NCBI GenBank assembly: GCA_027924585.1
Contig: BSBM01000442.1
Location: 9,548,001 to 9,612,000, forward strand
DNA length: 64,000 nucleotides
DNA from: Larix kaempferi
Lineage: Eukaryota > Streptophyta > Pinopsida > Pinales > Pinaceae
Direction of reading: 5' to 3'
Shown here: one piece after another, positions 12,015 through 21,191 of the stretch
Layout: each line of letters begins with the position of its first letter
How positions within the stretch are numbered: the stretch's first letter is position 1
The notes under the pieces: generated by a model
Told to the model about the DNA's origin: nothing
Database searches by the model: none
Seen by the model: the letters and a program-made list of their open reading frames with translations, nothing else
Made by a program: the position numbers and the translations under genes

Positions 12015-13134
12015 CAGTGAAGAGAAAATTGTTGTCACAGAAAAGGGTGCTCTAGAAAAAGAGGACATTCAGGTTCAACGAAGAAGCCCCATCACTGTCC
12101 TATCTGAAGATGAGGGATATTTACTAGAAGAGGATGAATTCACTCTCAAAACTGAAGCTGGGATGGAATACACAGAAAAGTACAGTCAAGAAGATAAAAC
12201 AAAGAAGCCAAAGAAAAAGAAAACCAAAATAGAAGGTATAGAGCTAGCCACAATTAAGCATAGAGAAAAAACTTTGAAGATGGTAAATGACCTTGTTTCA
12301 GAATGGAGACAAAAAACCAGATCTAAAAACAAGTTAAGGCTGAATATGAAAAAGTTGCTAAACCCTAGAATGAAGACAGAAGAGATAAATGTACTTGATG
12401 ATGAATCTTCAAATGAAGAACTCAAGATCAAGAAGGAAGCAGTTATAAACAGTCCAATTTCTAAGCATACAAAAGAAAAAAGGTCATTGAAGTCAGCAGA
12501 AGATTCCAGTCTCACTCAAACAAAATTATCTACTGTGTTTCTGGAATTAAAAGATGAAATAATAAAGGAACAACAAAAGAAGGAAATTGAGGTTTCTTAT
12601 TCTGAAAATTAGAACTTGATAGATGAAACTACACCCATTGAAACAACAAGTCAGGAAAACCCTATTTTTCATGGTGTATCTTCAGAGCTGTTACAGGAAG
12701 ATGAGGATATTTTCAGAAGACTGAATGTCCCTTGGCTGCCCAGTGAGATGCAAAATACCATAACAGGGAAGGTTTTTGACTCAGACATGGAGAACCTGCA
12801 AAGAACCATCAAACAATATAGGCATCAAATGGAATGCATGCAAGAGACTAATGATGCCCTAGTATTAGCAAATAGAAGGCTAAGAGAAGACTTACAGGAA
12901 GTGAATGAAAATTATCAAGAGCTAATAACAGTGTCTAAAGAATCCTTGAAGAGAAAGAGAAGCACAGATTTGCATTATGCAGAATTGAAGCAGAATGTCA
13001 AAGACTTGCATCAGAAGAATGAAAAGCTTACAAGGAAGTTAGCAGAGACAGAAGCTGAGCAGAAGAGAGCTAGAAAAAAGGCTCAAATCTCGGATGGAAT
13101 AGCCTTACTAGTCGAAGCTGCCAAAGACCTTTGA

Positions 13135-13807
13135 GTTGGCAGTTTGTCAGTTACTTATGGAGCTTTTAATAGATGCTTTAATTAGTTAGTTTTTTAGTTA
13201 TGTTCTATAGGAAAGACTTTATTTCACTTTAACCCATCGAGGATTTGGTTGAAAGCAGTTAGGGTTTAGACCCTAACGAATTTTGTAAAAAATTTGTATT
13301 TAGAGTGAGAAGAAAGACAGAAACAGAGTTCGATTTTTGGCTGGCTTAAGGAGGTCTCTGACTTGTTTATGAGCTAAGTACTGTAACTCTCATGTGTATT
13401 TGCTGAACAGAATTATGAAATATATGATCCTTTTTACCCTTTAGTCTATGTTTTGGCTTCATTTTTAACTTGTTTAGTTACATAATTGATAAATTCATTG
13501 CTGGTTTATGGTTTGTATGCTGATAGTGCTTGTCTTTTATGAATGAACTTCAAAATCATATTCTGTTGGATACTGGTAATTATATTATGCATCTTTTTTC
13601 TCTTTTGCTTGTGATTCAGTTCCTGTTTTGCTCATGAATGTATTCCCTTCAGTCATCAAACTTTATAACCAGAAAACCTATCAAAAAACCCTAAAACCTA
13701 CTTTTACTTTATTGTATTTTTGAGATTGTGTTGGCTTGTTTCTTTGTGGCCTGGAAACAATTTCTGGCACAAACAGACCGCATGCTATATAATGAATTAT
13801 GACTTAC
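13135..13807. other. 3' flank of the embedded gene and end of the CACTA intron
   Basis: AT-rich sequence with no ORF or domain. The CACTA exon 1 donor (GTAAGT on the minus strand, 13802-13807) marks its right end. Confidence 0.5.
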
Positions 13808-14044
13808 CAATGGATGATATTCATGCCCCCCCTCAACATGTCCATGTTCCCTACAATGTTTTTTAGCTGTTGAGATCAGTAACCTTCTCTTATTAAAGCC
13901 CCTACATCGATTGCAAGGACAATAACATTTTCCATCACCCCTTCTTTCCACTCCATCCCACAACCTAGCAAGCAATTCTTGATTTTGTTCTAGATGATCT
14001 TGATGACCTGTAACATTATTGTTACATGGCATTTTATTACTCAA
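13808..14044 (-). pseudogene. CACTA exon 1: transposase-associated domain
   Basis: The minus strand from the ATG at 14044 reads MSNKMPCNNNVTGHQDHLEQ, then LLARLWDGVERRGDGKCYCP, CNRCRG and HCREHGHVEGGHEYHPL, ending at a consensus GTAAGT donor. The C-x-C-x2-C set followed by a His-rich helix matches the small zinc-binding transposase-associated domain at the N-terminus of plant CACTA transposases. The exon itself is open. The next recognisable exon lies about 5.3 kb away because the intron holds the embedded gene and solo LTR. Confidence 0.75.
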
Positions 14045-14054
14045 ACCCTAAGAA

Positions 14055-14470
14055 CAAAGTACGAGCAAACCCAAGTATATGATGAGTCTTCTTTTCCACA
14101 AGGGTTAGAACCAAATCCACAATATATGAGTCAACCCTAACTCAAGACAAGACCAAGTATATAATGAGTCTTCTTTTCCACAATGGTTAAAACCAAATCC
14201 ACATGAGTAAACCCTAACTCAAGACAATACCAACTATATGATGAGTCCTCTTTTCCACAATGGTTAAAACCAAATCCACATGAGTAAACCCTAAGTACTC
14301 AAGACAAGACCAAGTATATGATGAATCTTCTTTTCCACAAGAGTCAAAGCCAAATCCACAAGAGCAAACCCTAAGTGAGGGTAAACCCTAACTCAAAACA
14401 AAACCAAGTATATGATGAATCTTCTTTTCCACAAGAGTCAAAGCCAAATCCACAAGAGAAAACCCTAACT
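14055..14470 (-). repeat. CACTA 5' tandem array, ~80-bp unit, five copies
   Basis: The core ACCAAGTATATGATGAGTCT with CTTTTCCACAA recurs at about 14071, 14151, 14231, 14311 and 14404 (spacings 80, 80, 80, 93). AAACCCTAA motifs separate the units. It lies upstream of exon 1, in the element's leader. Confidence 0.85.
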
Positions 14471-14540
14471 AGTGAGGGTAAACCTTAACACAAGAGGACA
14501 AACTTTCTCCAAGAAAGATTTACCAATGATAAACCAATTA

Positions 14541-14882
14541 GAAATTAACCAAGAGATACTTCAAGAGAGAAGTCACCAAAGAGCAAGACCAAAATCCGAG
14601 ACCAAGTGGGAAGATCCCCACAAAGGCACAAGGCCAAAACCAAACCCTAAACCAAGAAATTAACCAAGAGATACTTCAAGAGAGAAGTCACAAAAAGAGC
14701 AAGACCAAATTCCAAGACCAAGTGGGAAGATCCCCACAAAGGCACAAGTCCAAAAACCAAACCCTAAACCAACAAATTAACCAAGAGATACTTCAGGAGA
14801 GAAGTCACCAAAGAGCAAGACCAAATTCCAAGAGCAAGTGGGAAGATCCCCACAAAAGCACAAGGCCAAAAACCAAACCCTA
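14541..14882 (-). repeat. CACTA 5' tandem array, ~116-bp unit, three copies
   Basis: The units start with (A)AATTAACCAAGAGATACTTC at 14542, 14657 and 14773 and share GTGGGAAGATCCCCACAAA and CAAACCCTAA. The central GTGGGGATCTTCCCAC-type palindrome is present in every unit. Open frames across the array are not genes. Confidence 0.85.
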
Positions 14883-14989
14883 ATACTCCTTAGGAATTTC
14901 GCATTTCTTGTCCAAGAGATTTGTGCGAGAGTGAGTGTGTGAGATTATGAACCTAGGCCTACATCTCTATTTATATGAGTGTTTGCAAA

Positions 14990-15290
14990 TAATGGCCACA
15001 AGCGTCGAATATGCGACGGCGTGTTTAGGACGCATGGATTTAAACGACGTTTCTTTTAGTACACGTCGGTTATGTGACGGCTAAACATATTTCATATATC
15101 TGACCTATTAAACGTGCTCTCTTAATCGTTGCTTAACCGATGTGTACTAAAAGAGACATCGCTTAACTGACGTTTACTAAACGCGCCGTCGCATAGCCGA
15201 CGTTTGTTGCCACATTTTAAAAAAAAATTGTACACTTACGTTTTTTGGTAAGTTTATAAAGATAAATCCACGCGCCGTCAGTTTTTGGAT
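14990..15290 (-). repeat. CACTA subterminal repeats
   Basis: Within 300 bp of the terminus, short motifs of the types CGACG(T/G) and GACGGC occur many times in both orientations, mixed with CTTTTAGTACA and TAAACG(C/T). Clustered short inverted motifs are the usual transposase-binding zone of CACTA elements; binding is inferred. Confidence 0.7.
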
Positions 15291-15305
15291 CAAAATGTAG
15301 TAGTG
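15287..15305 (-). repeat. CACTA terminal inverted repeat (one end)
   Basis: On the minus strand the terminus reads CACTACTACATTTTGATCC. The partner at the other end is outside the window. Confidence 0.9.
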
Positions 15306-16151
15306 AGGTATGAAGAATGGAAAGGAGCACAGACATGAACAAAGACATTAATTTTGGTGCACAGGATGCAAAGGAGAGGGCCACACCAGAGAACATTGCC
15401 CCTTATTTCAAGAATACCTTAATAGTGGCACACCAAACCCAATAAATATGAATCAGAACCAGGCGCCATGGTGTGAAATTTGTAGAAGCAGAGGACACAG
15501 ACCTAAAGACTGCTACCTGATACAAAAATATGTCAAGACACCTAAAAACCTATACTGCAATTTATGTAAGTCAGTTGGACATGATGAGTCCAACTGTCGC
15601 ACTTATGAACTGATGAATGAAAGAAAGTGAGATATGGAGGAAATGCGAGGTGTTGGAATGTACCACGTTCAAGAGGAAAATGAGCCAAAGCAAGAGAACA
15701 CCCACTATGATCAAGGAGGATATAGAGGTCGTGGTGGTGGATATCGCAGGAGAGGAAGAAATACTGGTCAAAATCAAGGAAGAAGATGAGGCCAGGTCAT
15801 ATGCTATAACTATGGTCAGCCAGTTCATGTATCAAGAGAATGTACTAATCCATGCACCACATGCAACTACTGTAAATCATTTGAACATGTGATTGAAGAC
15901 TGCCCCGTGCTTGAGGTAGAAATGCAGAAGAGAAGAAGAACGGAAACACCAAACCCCAACATCCAGTTAATTGCATCAGAGAACAAACCTACAGGTCAGA
16001 GTGTGAATGCAGTAACACGAAGTAGCACGAATACAGGAAAAGACAACACCGCAGAAGATTCGACTTCTGGAACAACTGATCCTAAGAAGAACCCTGGAGA
16101 AATAGTAGGAATTCCAAAAGCTCCTGGGAAAGCACCTCCATTGAACTTGTA
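15306..16151 (+). pseudogene. Gyp-A gag C-terminal part with five CCHC zinc knuckles
   Basis: In one frame lie CTGCKGEGHTREHC (15358), CEICRSRGHRPKDC (15472), CNLCKSVGHDESNC (15556), a decayed fourth CYNYGQPVHVSREC (15802) and CNYCKSFEHVIEDC (about 15862). Between knuckles three and four is a Gly/Arg-rich GGYRGRGGGYRRRGR stretch. The knuckles should bind element RNA during packaging. Stops at about 15628 and 15787 interrupt the frame. The capsid part lies outside the window, cut off by the CACTA. Confidence 0.8.
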
Positions 16152-16439
16152 GAAAAATAAGGAAATATTCAAAGAAACGTGGGACATGTTTAAACAACCA
16201 CCACCTACTTCACCAAGGATTCCGCTGTGAAGTCAAGAACCACAAATACAAGACATGCCACTGGCATATGATCAGACGCGCACTACACCAGATACCTCTA
16301 ATTGTTTTACGTAGTTTCTACAAAGCTGCATCAAGTTATTTAAAAACAAGGACACTCTTATGGAATTTGAAAAACTGATAAATCAGTACGAATCATGCAG
16401 TAAGAAAGGAATAGCACATATCGCAGTACATAATACTAG

Positions 16440-16900
16440 AATTCCTGAAAGAACCAACAGAGAAATGCGATTCATTGCATAGATAGGAGACTATGAGATG
16501 GACGAGATCATTCTTGATCTTTGATATGAAGTGAATGTCTTAACCAATTAGACATGGCAGGCGATGGGAAAACCAAAGTTACAGTGGTCACCTATACAGT
16601 TAAGAATGGCTAACCAAGGCATAGTTATACCACTGGGAAGGTTAACCAACACCATTGTCGACATTGATGGAGTGTGAAGTTATGCAGACTTCGAAGTAAT
16701 TTAAATTGTGGATGATAGCAATCCTTATCCAGCACTACTGGGTATTGATTGGGTAATGACGAACTCAACCGTCATCAATCTCAAGACAATGAAAATGATA
16801 TTTGAAGGAAACAACATAAGGGTCATCGCACCATTGGATCCTTCGCAGGGGGAGCGATATGTTGAACCTATTCAAGAAGAGTACAGAGCCCAAGACCTTG
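16440..16900 (+). pseudogene. Gyp-A aspartic protease region
   Basis: IGDYEMDEIILDL then a TGA where Gyp-B has GSEVNFLTK, followed by MANQGIVIPLG and NPYPALLGIDWVM. This is the retropepsin fold with the LDLG-type active site common in plant gypsy elements. The glycine of the active-site triad is lost to the stop at 16522. A TAG at 16549-16551 is shared with Gyp-B. Confidence 0.75.
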
Positions 16901-17039
16901 ACCATATCTATCAAATGACAACAAATGTTGCAATTATTTTGATGCTATTGCGGATGGAACGCTCAGCTGGCACTGCGATAGTTCTTGCATCTCAGACTCT
17001 GAGGCAGGATTAGAAAAATGGAAACACAAAATGCATGAA

Positions 17040-17600
17040 GTATCTGCCAGGAGATGCGCAACAATTACAAAATCACTCCCCTGAATTGGAAAGCAGGTAA
17101 GTCCAATCCCCACTTATGATGGTACAGCTAATGTTAATTCATTTATCAAAGAATACACTGCAGTAGTGGAAGATGAACATCGCATCTCAGCGTTAGACAT
17201 GGCACTCAGACAAACACCTGTCAGATGGTGGGCTACACACAAAAAGACAATGATAACTTGGGACCAGTGAAGAATAAAACTACAGATTAGATTTGCTGAT
17301 AAGGTCACACTACCATTTGAAAAATATAATGGCCAGAGGGATCTAGGAGATCATATCGCAGCTTGTTTACAAGCTTGGAAGGAAAGACCACAGACAGAAT
17401 GGGTACATCTCTTTGTGCATACGTTGGAGGAGCCTATTCCAAAAAAGTGGTATCTAGAGGAGGAGATGCGCACAGGCCATGGATTGGTACGTCCTTACTG
17501 TGACCTTCCAGTAGGATTTTAGTTTTCAAGATGACCATCCGACTGTACATGACGCGCTGCAACTGATCAAGCAAAAGATATTTAGCCCACATCGCAAGGA
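17040..17600 (+). pseudogene. Gyp-A gag-like domain between protease and RT
   Basis: Pieces in shifted frames read PIPTYDGTANVNSFIKEYTA, RWWATHKKT, KYNGQRDLGDHIAACLQAWK and RPQTEWVHLFVHTLEEPIPK. This resembles the retrotransposon Gag helical domain (F-x-G-x2-D ... W ... WVHLF-x-HTLE). The same segment lies at the same place in Gyp-B. Several stops and at least one frameshift are present. Confidence 0.65.
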
Positions 17601-17646
17601 GGAAAATATAACACTAGAAGAGTTTTTTGACACAACCAATGTACTT

Positions 17647-18909
17647 GTGAGTCTACAACTAGATTGGTCAGAACAAATAGAGCATGCTTTAGACTGCTAC
17701 AACATAGTTGAAGAAGTTGAAGATAACGACACAGAGAACCCGCGCAACATAAAAATTCAAGAATCAGAAGGAATACGCGAGGTAGAGGGACCTCCACTTG
17801 AAATTCCAGATATGAGTGGACCGGTTAAAACAAAGAAAGTGAACATCAGCACCCCTGAAGAGCTAAATTTCGCAGCAATAGGAGACTACTGGTATGATGA
17901 CACAGTTGCAGAGATCGCAACTATATTACAGGAATATCAGGAAGTATTCCCAACGAAGTTCATAGAAATGAAAGGTATCCTAGGAGACTTAGGAGTCATG
18001 AGAATTCCTCTTAAGCCAGGAGCGCAACCTATTAAACAAAGGCCATATAGACTGAATCCATGCTACAAAGAATGAGTTAAGGCAGAACTCGATAAGATGC
18101 TCGATGCAGGAATTATTGAGCCAGTTGAAGAATCTGAATGGATAAGCCCAATGGTAATCCAAGACAAGAAAACAAAGGGTGAGATTAGGATCTGTGTTGA
18201 CCTCAGAAAGTTGAATGATGCCTCTATGCATGATCCATTTCCTACACCTTTTACCGATGAAGTTCTTGATAACATTGGAGGGAATGAAGCATACTCTTTT
18301 ACTGATGGATTTTCTGGATACCATCAGATAAAAATTGATCCAGCCGATAGGCACAAAACCACTTTTGCAATAGAATGGGGGTTGTTCCAGTATACAGTAA
18401 TGCCTTTTGGTTTGAAGATTGCTCCAGCCATATTTTCCAGAGTGGTGATTATAGCATTCAAAGAATTCATCCACAAGTTTTTAGAAGTTTACTTTGATGA
18501 TTGGACCATTTTTGGCTTATTGAAGAACCATGCCGCAAACCTCATAATGATGCTGGAAAAATGTAGACAACATCAGATTTCATTGAATTTAAATAAATGT
18601 ATTTTCTGTGTTCCTTATGGGATTCTATTGGGACACATCATGTGTAAGCAAGGGTTAATGGTTGATCCAGCGAAGATCACAGTTATTGTAAGTTTACCTA
18701 CACCAAATTCAGTTAAACAATTGCACACTACACTAGGGCATACCAGATACTACAGGAAATTCATAAAGGGGTATGCACAATTAAGCGCAACAATGGAGAA
18801 GCTTTTGAAAAAGGATGCACCATTCATTTGGAATGAGGACTGTGAGAAAGGACTCGACACATTGAAAGAAAAAATGGTCACTATGTCGATCCTAGTTTTT
18901 CCAGACTAG
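17647..18909 (+). pseudogene. Gyp-A reverse transcriptase
   Basis: After an acidic linker come KQRPYRLNPCYKE, a TGA at 18073, MLDAGIIEPVEESEWISPMV, CVDLRKLND, TDGFSGYHQIKID, MPFGLKIAPAIFSRV and the catalytic EVYFDDWTIF (YFDD at about 18488). It ends in the thumb/connection region GHTRYYRKFIKGYAQ. RT copies element RNA into cDNA. The core is open for 270 codons from 18097. One stop upstream disables it. Confidence 0.9.
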
Positions 18910-19345
18910 GAAAAGCCATTTCACGTACATGTTGATGCTTCATGTATAGTATTGGGTATCATTCTTGCGCAGCCAAGAGAAGGAGGAATTGATCATCCCA
19001 TTTCATTTTCAAGCAAAAAGCTATCATCTGCTAAGAAGAACTATACCACTACTGAAAGGGAAGGACTTGCAATGGTATATGCACTACAGAAATTCAGACA
19101 CTATTTGTTGGGTGCACACTTTTCAATGTTTACTGACCATTCTGCATTAAAATACCTGGTCAATAAGCCAGTGTTAGGGGGGTGAATATGCAGATGGCTC
19201 TTACTCTTCCAAGAGTATGATTTTGAAATAATAGTTAAACTAGGAAAATTAAATTTAGGCCCAGATCATCTATCAAGGATCGAGTCAGGAGAGGAACCAA
19301 TGAATCTAGAAGACAATCTACCTGATGCACAATTGTTTGCTATAT
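18910..19345 (+). pseudogene. Gyp-A RNase H
   Basis: HVDASCIVLGIILAQ, NYTTTEREGLAMVYALQKF and SMFTDHSALKYLVNKPVLGG carry the D, E, D catalytic positions. LNLGPDHLSRIE follows. A TAG at 18907 precedes it and a TGA falls after VLGG. Confidence 0.85.
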
Positions 19346-19439
19346 AGATTGCCAATGATTATTATCAGGATATCATTGAATTTCTAACTACCGGGTTTGC
19401 ACCTACTGAATTTACAATGCAGCAAAAGAAGCAGATGGT

Positions 19440-20631
19440 AGTATGAGCTGCAGACTTCACCATTATCACAGGACAACTCTACAAATTAAGACCTGATGAA
19501 GTACTGCGAAGATGTGTATTAGAACATGAGAAGCCATTTATATTAACTAATGCACATTCATGAGTCACAGGAGGTCATTATGCAGGAAGGGCTACTACGC
19601 AGAAGATATTTCGCGCAGGGCTATGGTGGCCTACGATTCATAAGGACTCCAAAGAACATTGCCAGAACTGCGATGTCTATCAAAGGACAGGGAAATAGTC
19701 AAGAAGAGTTGAAATGTTGTTGAACCCTCAACTAACCTTACAGGCATTCGAGAAATGGGCAATTGATTTCGTGGGACCTATTAACCCATCGGGAAAAAGA
19801 AATGGTGCGAGGTACATTATTACAGCAACTAATAACCTCACTAGATGGGCAGAAGCAAAACCAGTCAAGGACTGTAGCGCAGCTACAGCCGCACAATTTA
19901 TTTTTTAGAATATCCTTACACGATTTGGATGCCCAAAAATTTTGATGAGTGATCAGGGTACTCATTTTTTGAACAGAACTATTGAAGCTTTGACTGAAGA
20001 ATTCCACATCCATCATCAACGCAGTACGCCTTATCATCTACAAGGAAATGGTATTGTTGAAGCATTTAATAAAGTACTTGAGAATGTGCTAACCAAGGTA
20101 TGCAATGTAAACTACGATGATTGGGACCTACGCATTCCTTTAGTATTATGGGCATACAGAACGACATGCAAGAAATTAACTGGACATACACCTTTCAGAT
20201 TGGCTTATGGACAAGAAGCAATAACGCCAATGGAGTACATTATACCTAGCTTGATAATAACTGCATTTACAGGGATGGTAGATCACATAGCACTAGAAGA
20301 AAGGTTGTCACACTTGGTTGGGTTGGAAGAAGAGCGCTTCATTGCGGGATTCTACTAGCAAGTGCAGAAAGAACGAGAAAAATCATGGCACGATCACCAC
20401 ATCAAGAATAAGTCTTTTCAGGTAGGTGACCTAGTCCTACTATATGATAGTAAATTCATGAAGTTTCCTGGAAAATTTAAAATGCATTGTCTTGGACCAT
20501 ATACTATAATAGATGTTACTAATGGTGGCACAGTCCAACTAGCCACTTTAGTTGGTGATTCATTACCCAATCTGATAAATGGGAGCACACTAAAGCTTTA
20601 CCGCGATAGTTTTGCTTCGCAGCATCCATAA
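19440..20631 (+). pseudogene. Gyp-A integrase
   Basis: The N-terminal HHCC region (GLWWPTIHKDSKEHCQNCDV, second Cys changed to Tyr) is followed by the catalytic core: AIDFVGP (D), [10 protein letters not shown] (D), [13 protein letters not shown] (E), then VGDLVLLYDSKF and LGPYTIIDVTNGG of the C-terminal domain. No chromodomain follows. Stops: TGA near 19444 and 19561, TAG near 19906 and 20356. Confidence 0.88.
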
Positions 20632-21191
20632 TGATCAAAAGAAGGAAAAGTTTCTAGGTACCAAGTATGGTCGGAATTGGGCACTAGAAACTGTGAAAAA
20701 GTGTGTACATAGACTGATAGAGATAGATCTATACAGTGCCCCGCGAAAAAAAAAATGTGCCTGTTGCGACATTCAAAAAGCAACAACTAGAAAGAAAAGA
20801 AATGTTACATGCCATGAAATCACTGCATGGAACCAACGATGACCTGCCATGCAGTTCAATGCAAGAATCCAGAAAATAGCCTTTACAAGTGTCAGTTGGG
20901 AATATAGTCGTCATACAGTAATTCCCTGCCGACCGCTTGGGCATTTAAAGCATAGATAGCTGTTCTGATCACAATTTTGAAATACAAGACAACAAAAGCA
21001 ACTAGATTTGGCCAACGGAGACCACCATTAAATGCATATCTAGTTGTTCAAGGGCACGGAGGAGGGTCTACCATGCCTATAAATAACATTGCTTATCATC
21101 TCGCAGGCGTATCAAACACTTAGAATTTTCTGCAAATACTTCTATCTGAGCTAGTTTTCATAAGCTGTCTACAACCGTTGAAACTGTTTGC
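20632..21191 (+). other. Gyp-A spacer between integrase and third gene
   Basis: About 560 bp without a convincing ORF. The Gyp-B counterpart is 51717-52401. It could hold a promoter or splice acceptor for the downstream gene, but I see no decisive motif. Confidence 0.4.

Larger units (their letters stand above)
9694..13134 (+). pseudogene. coiled-coil gene embedded in the CACTA intron, split by a solo LTR
   Basis: The 5' half begins at the ATG at 9694 (MGKSGKTNRIEPIELNWINK), with CAKLFQNAGWLNFF and KLTVDLVAESTGVKNEGE at about 9895-9947. The frame shifts once or twice between 10014 and 10167, then runs to about 10580. The solo LTR 10586-12009 interrupts it. Removing the LTR and one target copy keeps the reading frame, which continues through a Lys-rich region (KKPKKKKTK) to 12612. 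After one TAG comes a 172-residue coiled coil with heptad-like Leu/Ile and Glu/Lys (12616-13134). The D-L-x3-TG-V-x3-GE motif also occurs in the post-pol genes of Gyp-A and Gyp-B, so I infer this is the third gene of another LTR element. A captured host gene is the alternative. Confidence 0.6.
1..15305 (-). mobile_element. CACTA (En/Spm) DNA transposon, 5' end and body, runs off the left edge
   Basis: The right boundary is a CACTA terminus: read on the minus strand the element begins CACTACTACATTTTGATCC at 15305. Inside follow short subterminal repeats, tandem arrays, a transposase-associated-domain exon, a very large intron, TNP2-type transposase exons with DUF4218-like and DUF4216-like regions, and a second gene, all on the minus strand. 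The other terminus lies left of position 1, so the full size is unknown. The element is inserted in the gag gene of Gyp-A, whose zinc-knuckle frame resumes at 15306. The 3-bp target copy on the right would be AGG (15306-15308); the left copy is not visible. The transposase is interrupted by stops and frameshifts, so this copy is probably not autonomous. Confidence 0.9.

Noticed and set aside
12186-12515. 109-codon Phe/Ser-rich minus-strand ORF that looks membrane-like
   Set aside because: Antisense of the Lys/Glu-rich embedded gene; hydrophobicity is a codon-complement artefact.
14055-14882. Regular repeats resembling a CRISPR-like array
   Set aside because: Units are head-to-tail with no unique spacers and lie in a plant CACTA leader.
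17989-18474. 161-codon minus-strand ORF
   Set aside because: Antisense to the Gyp-A RT core and explained by it.
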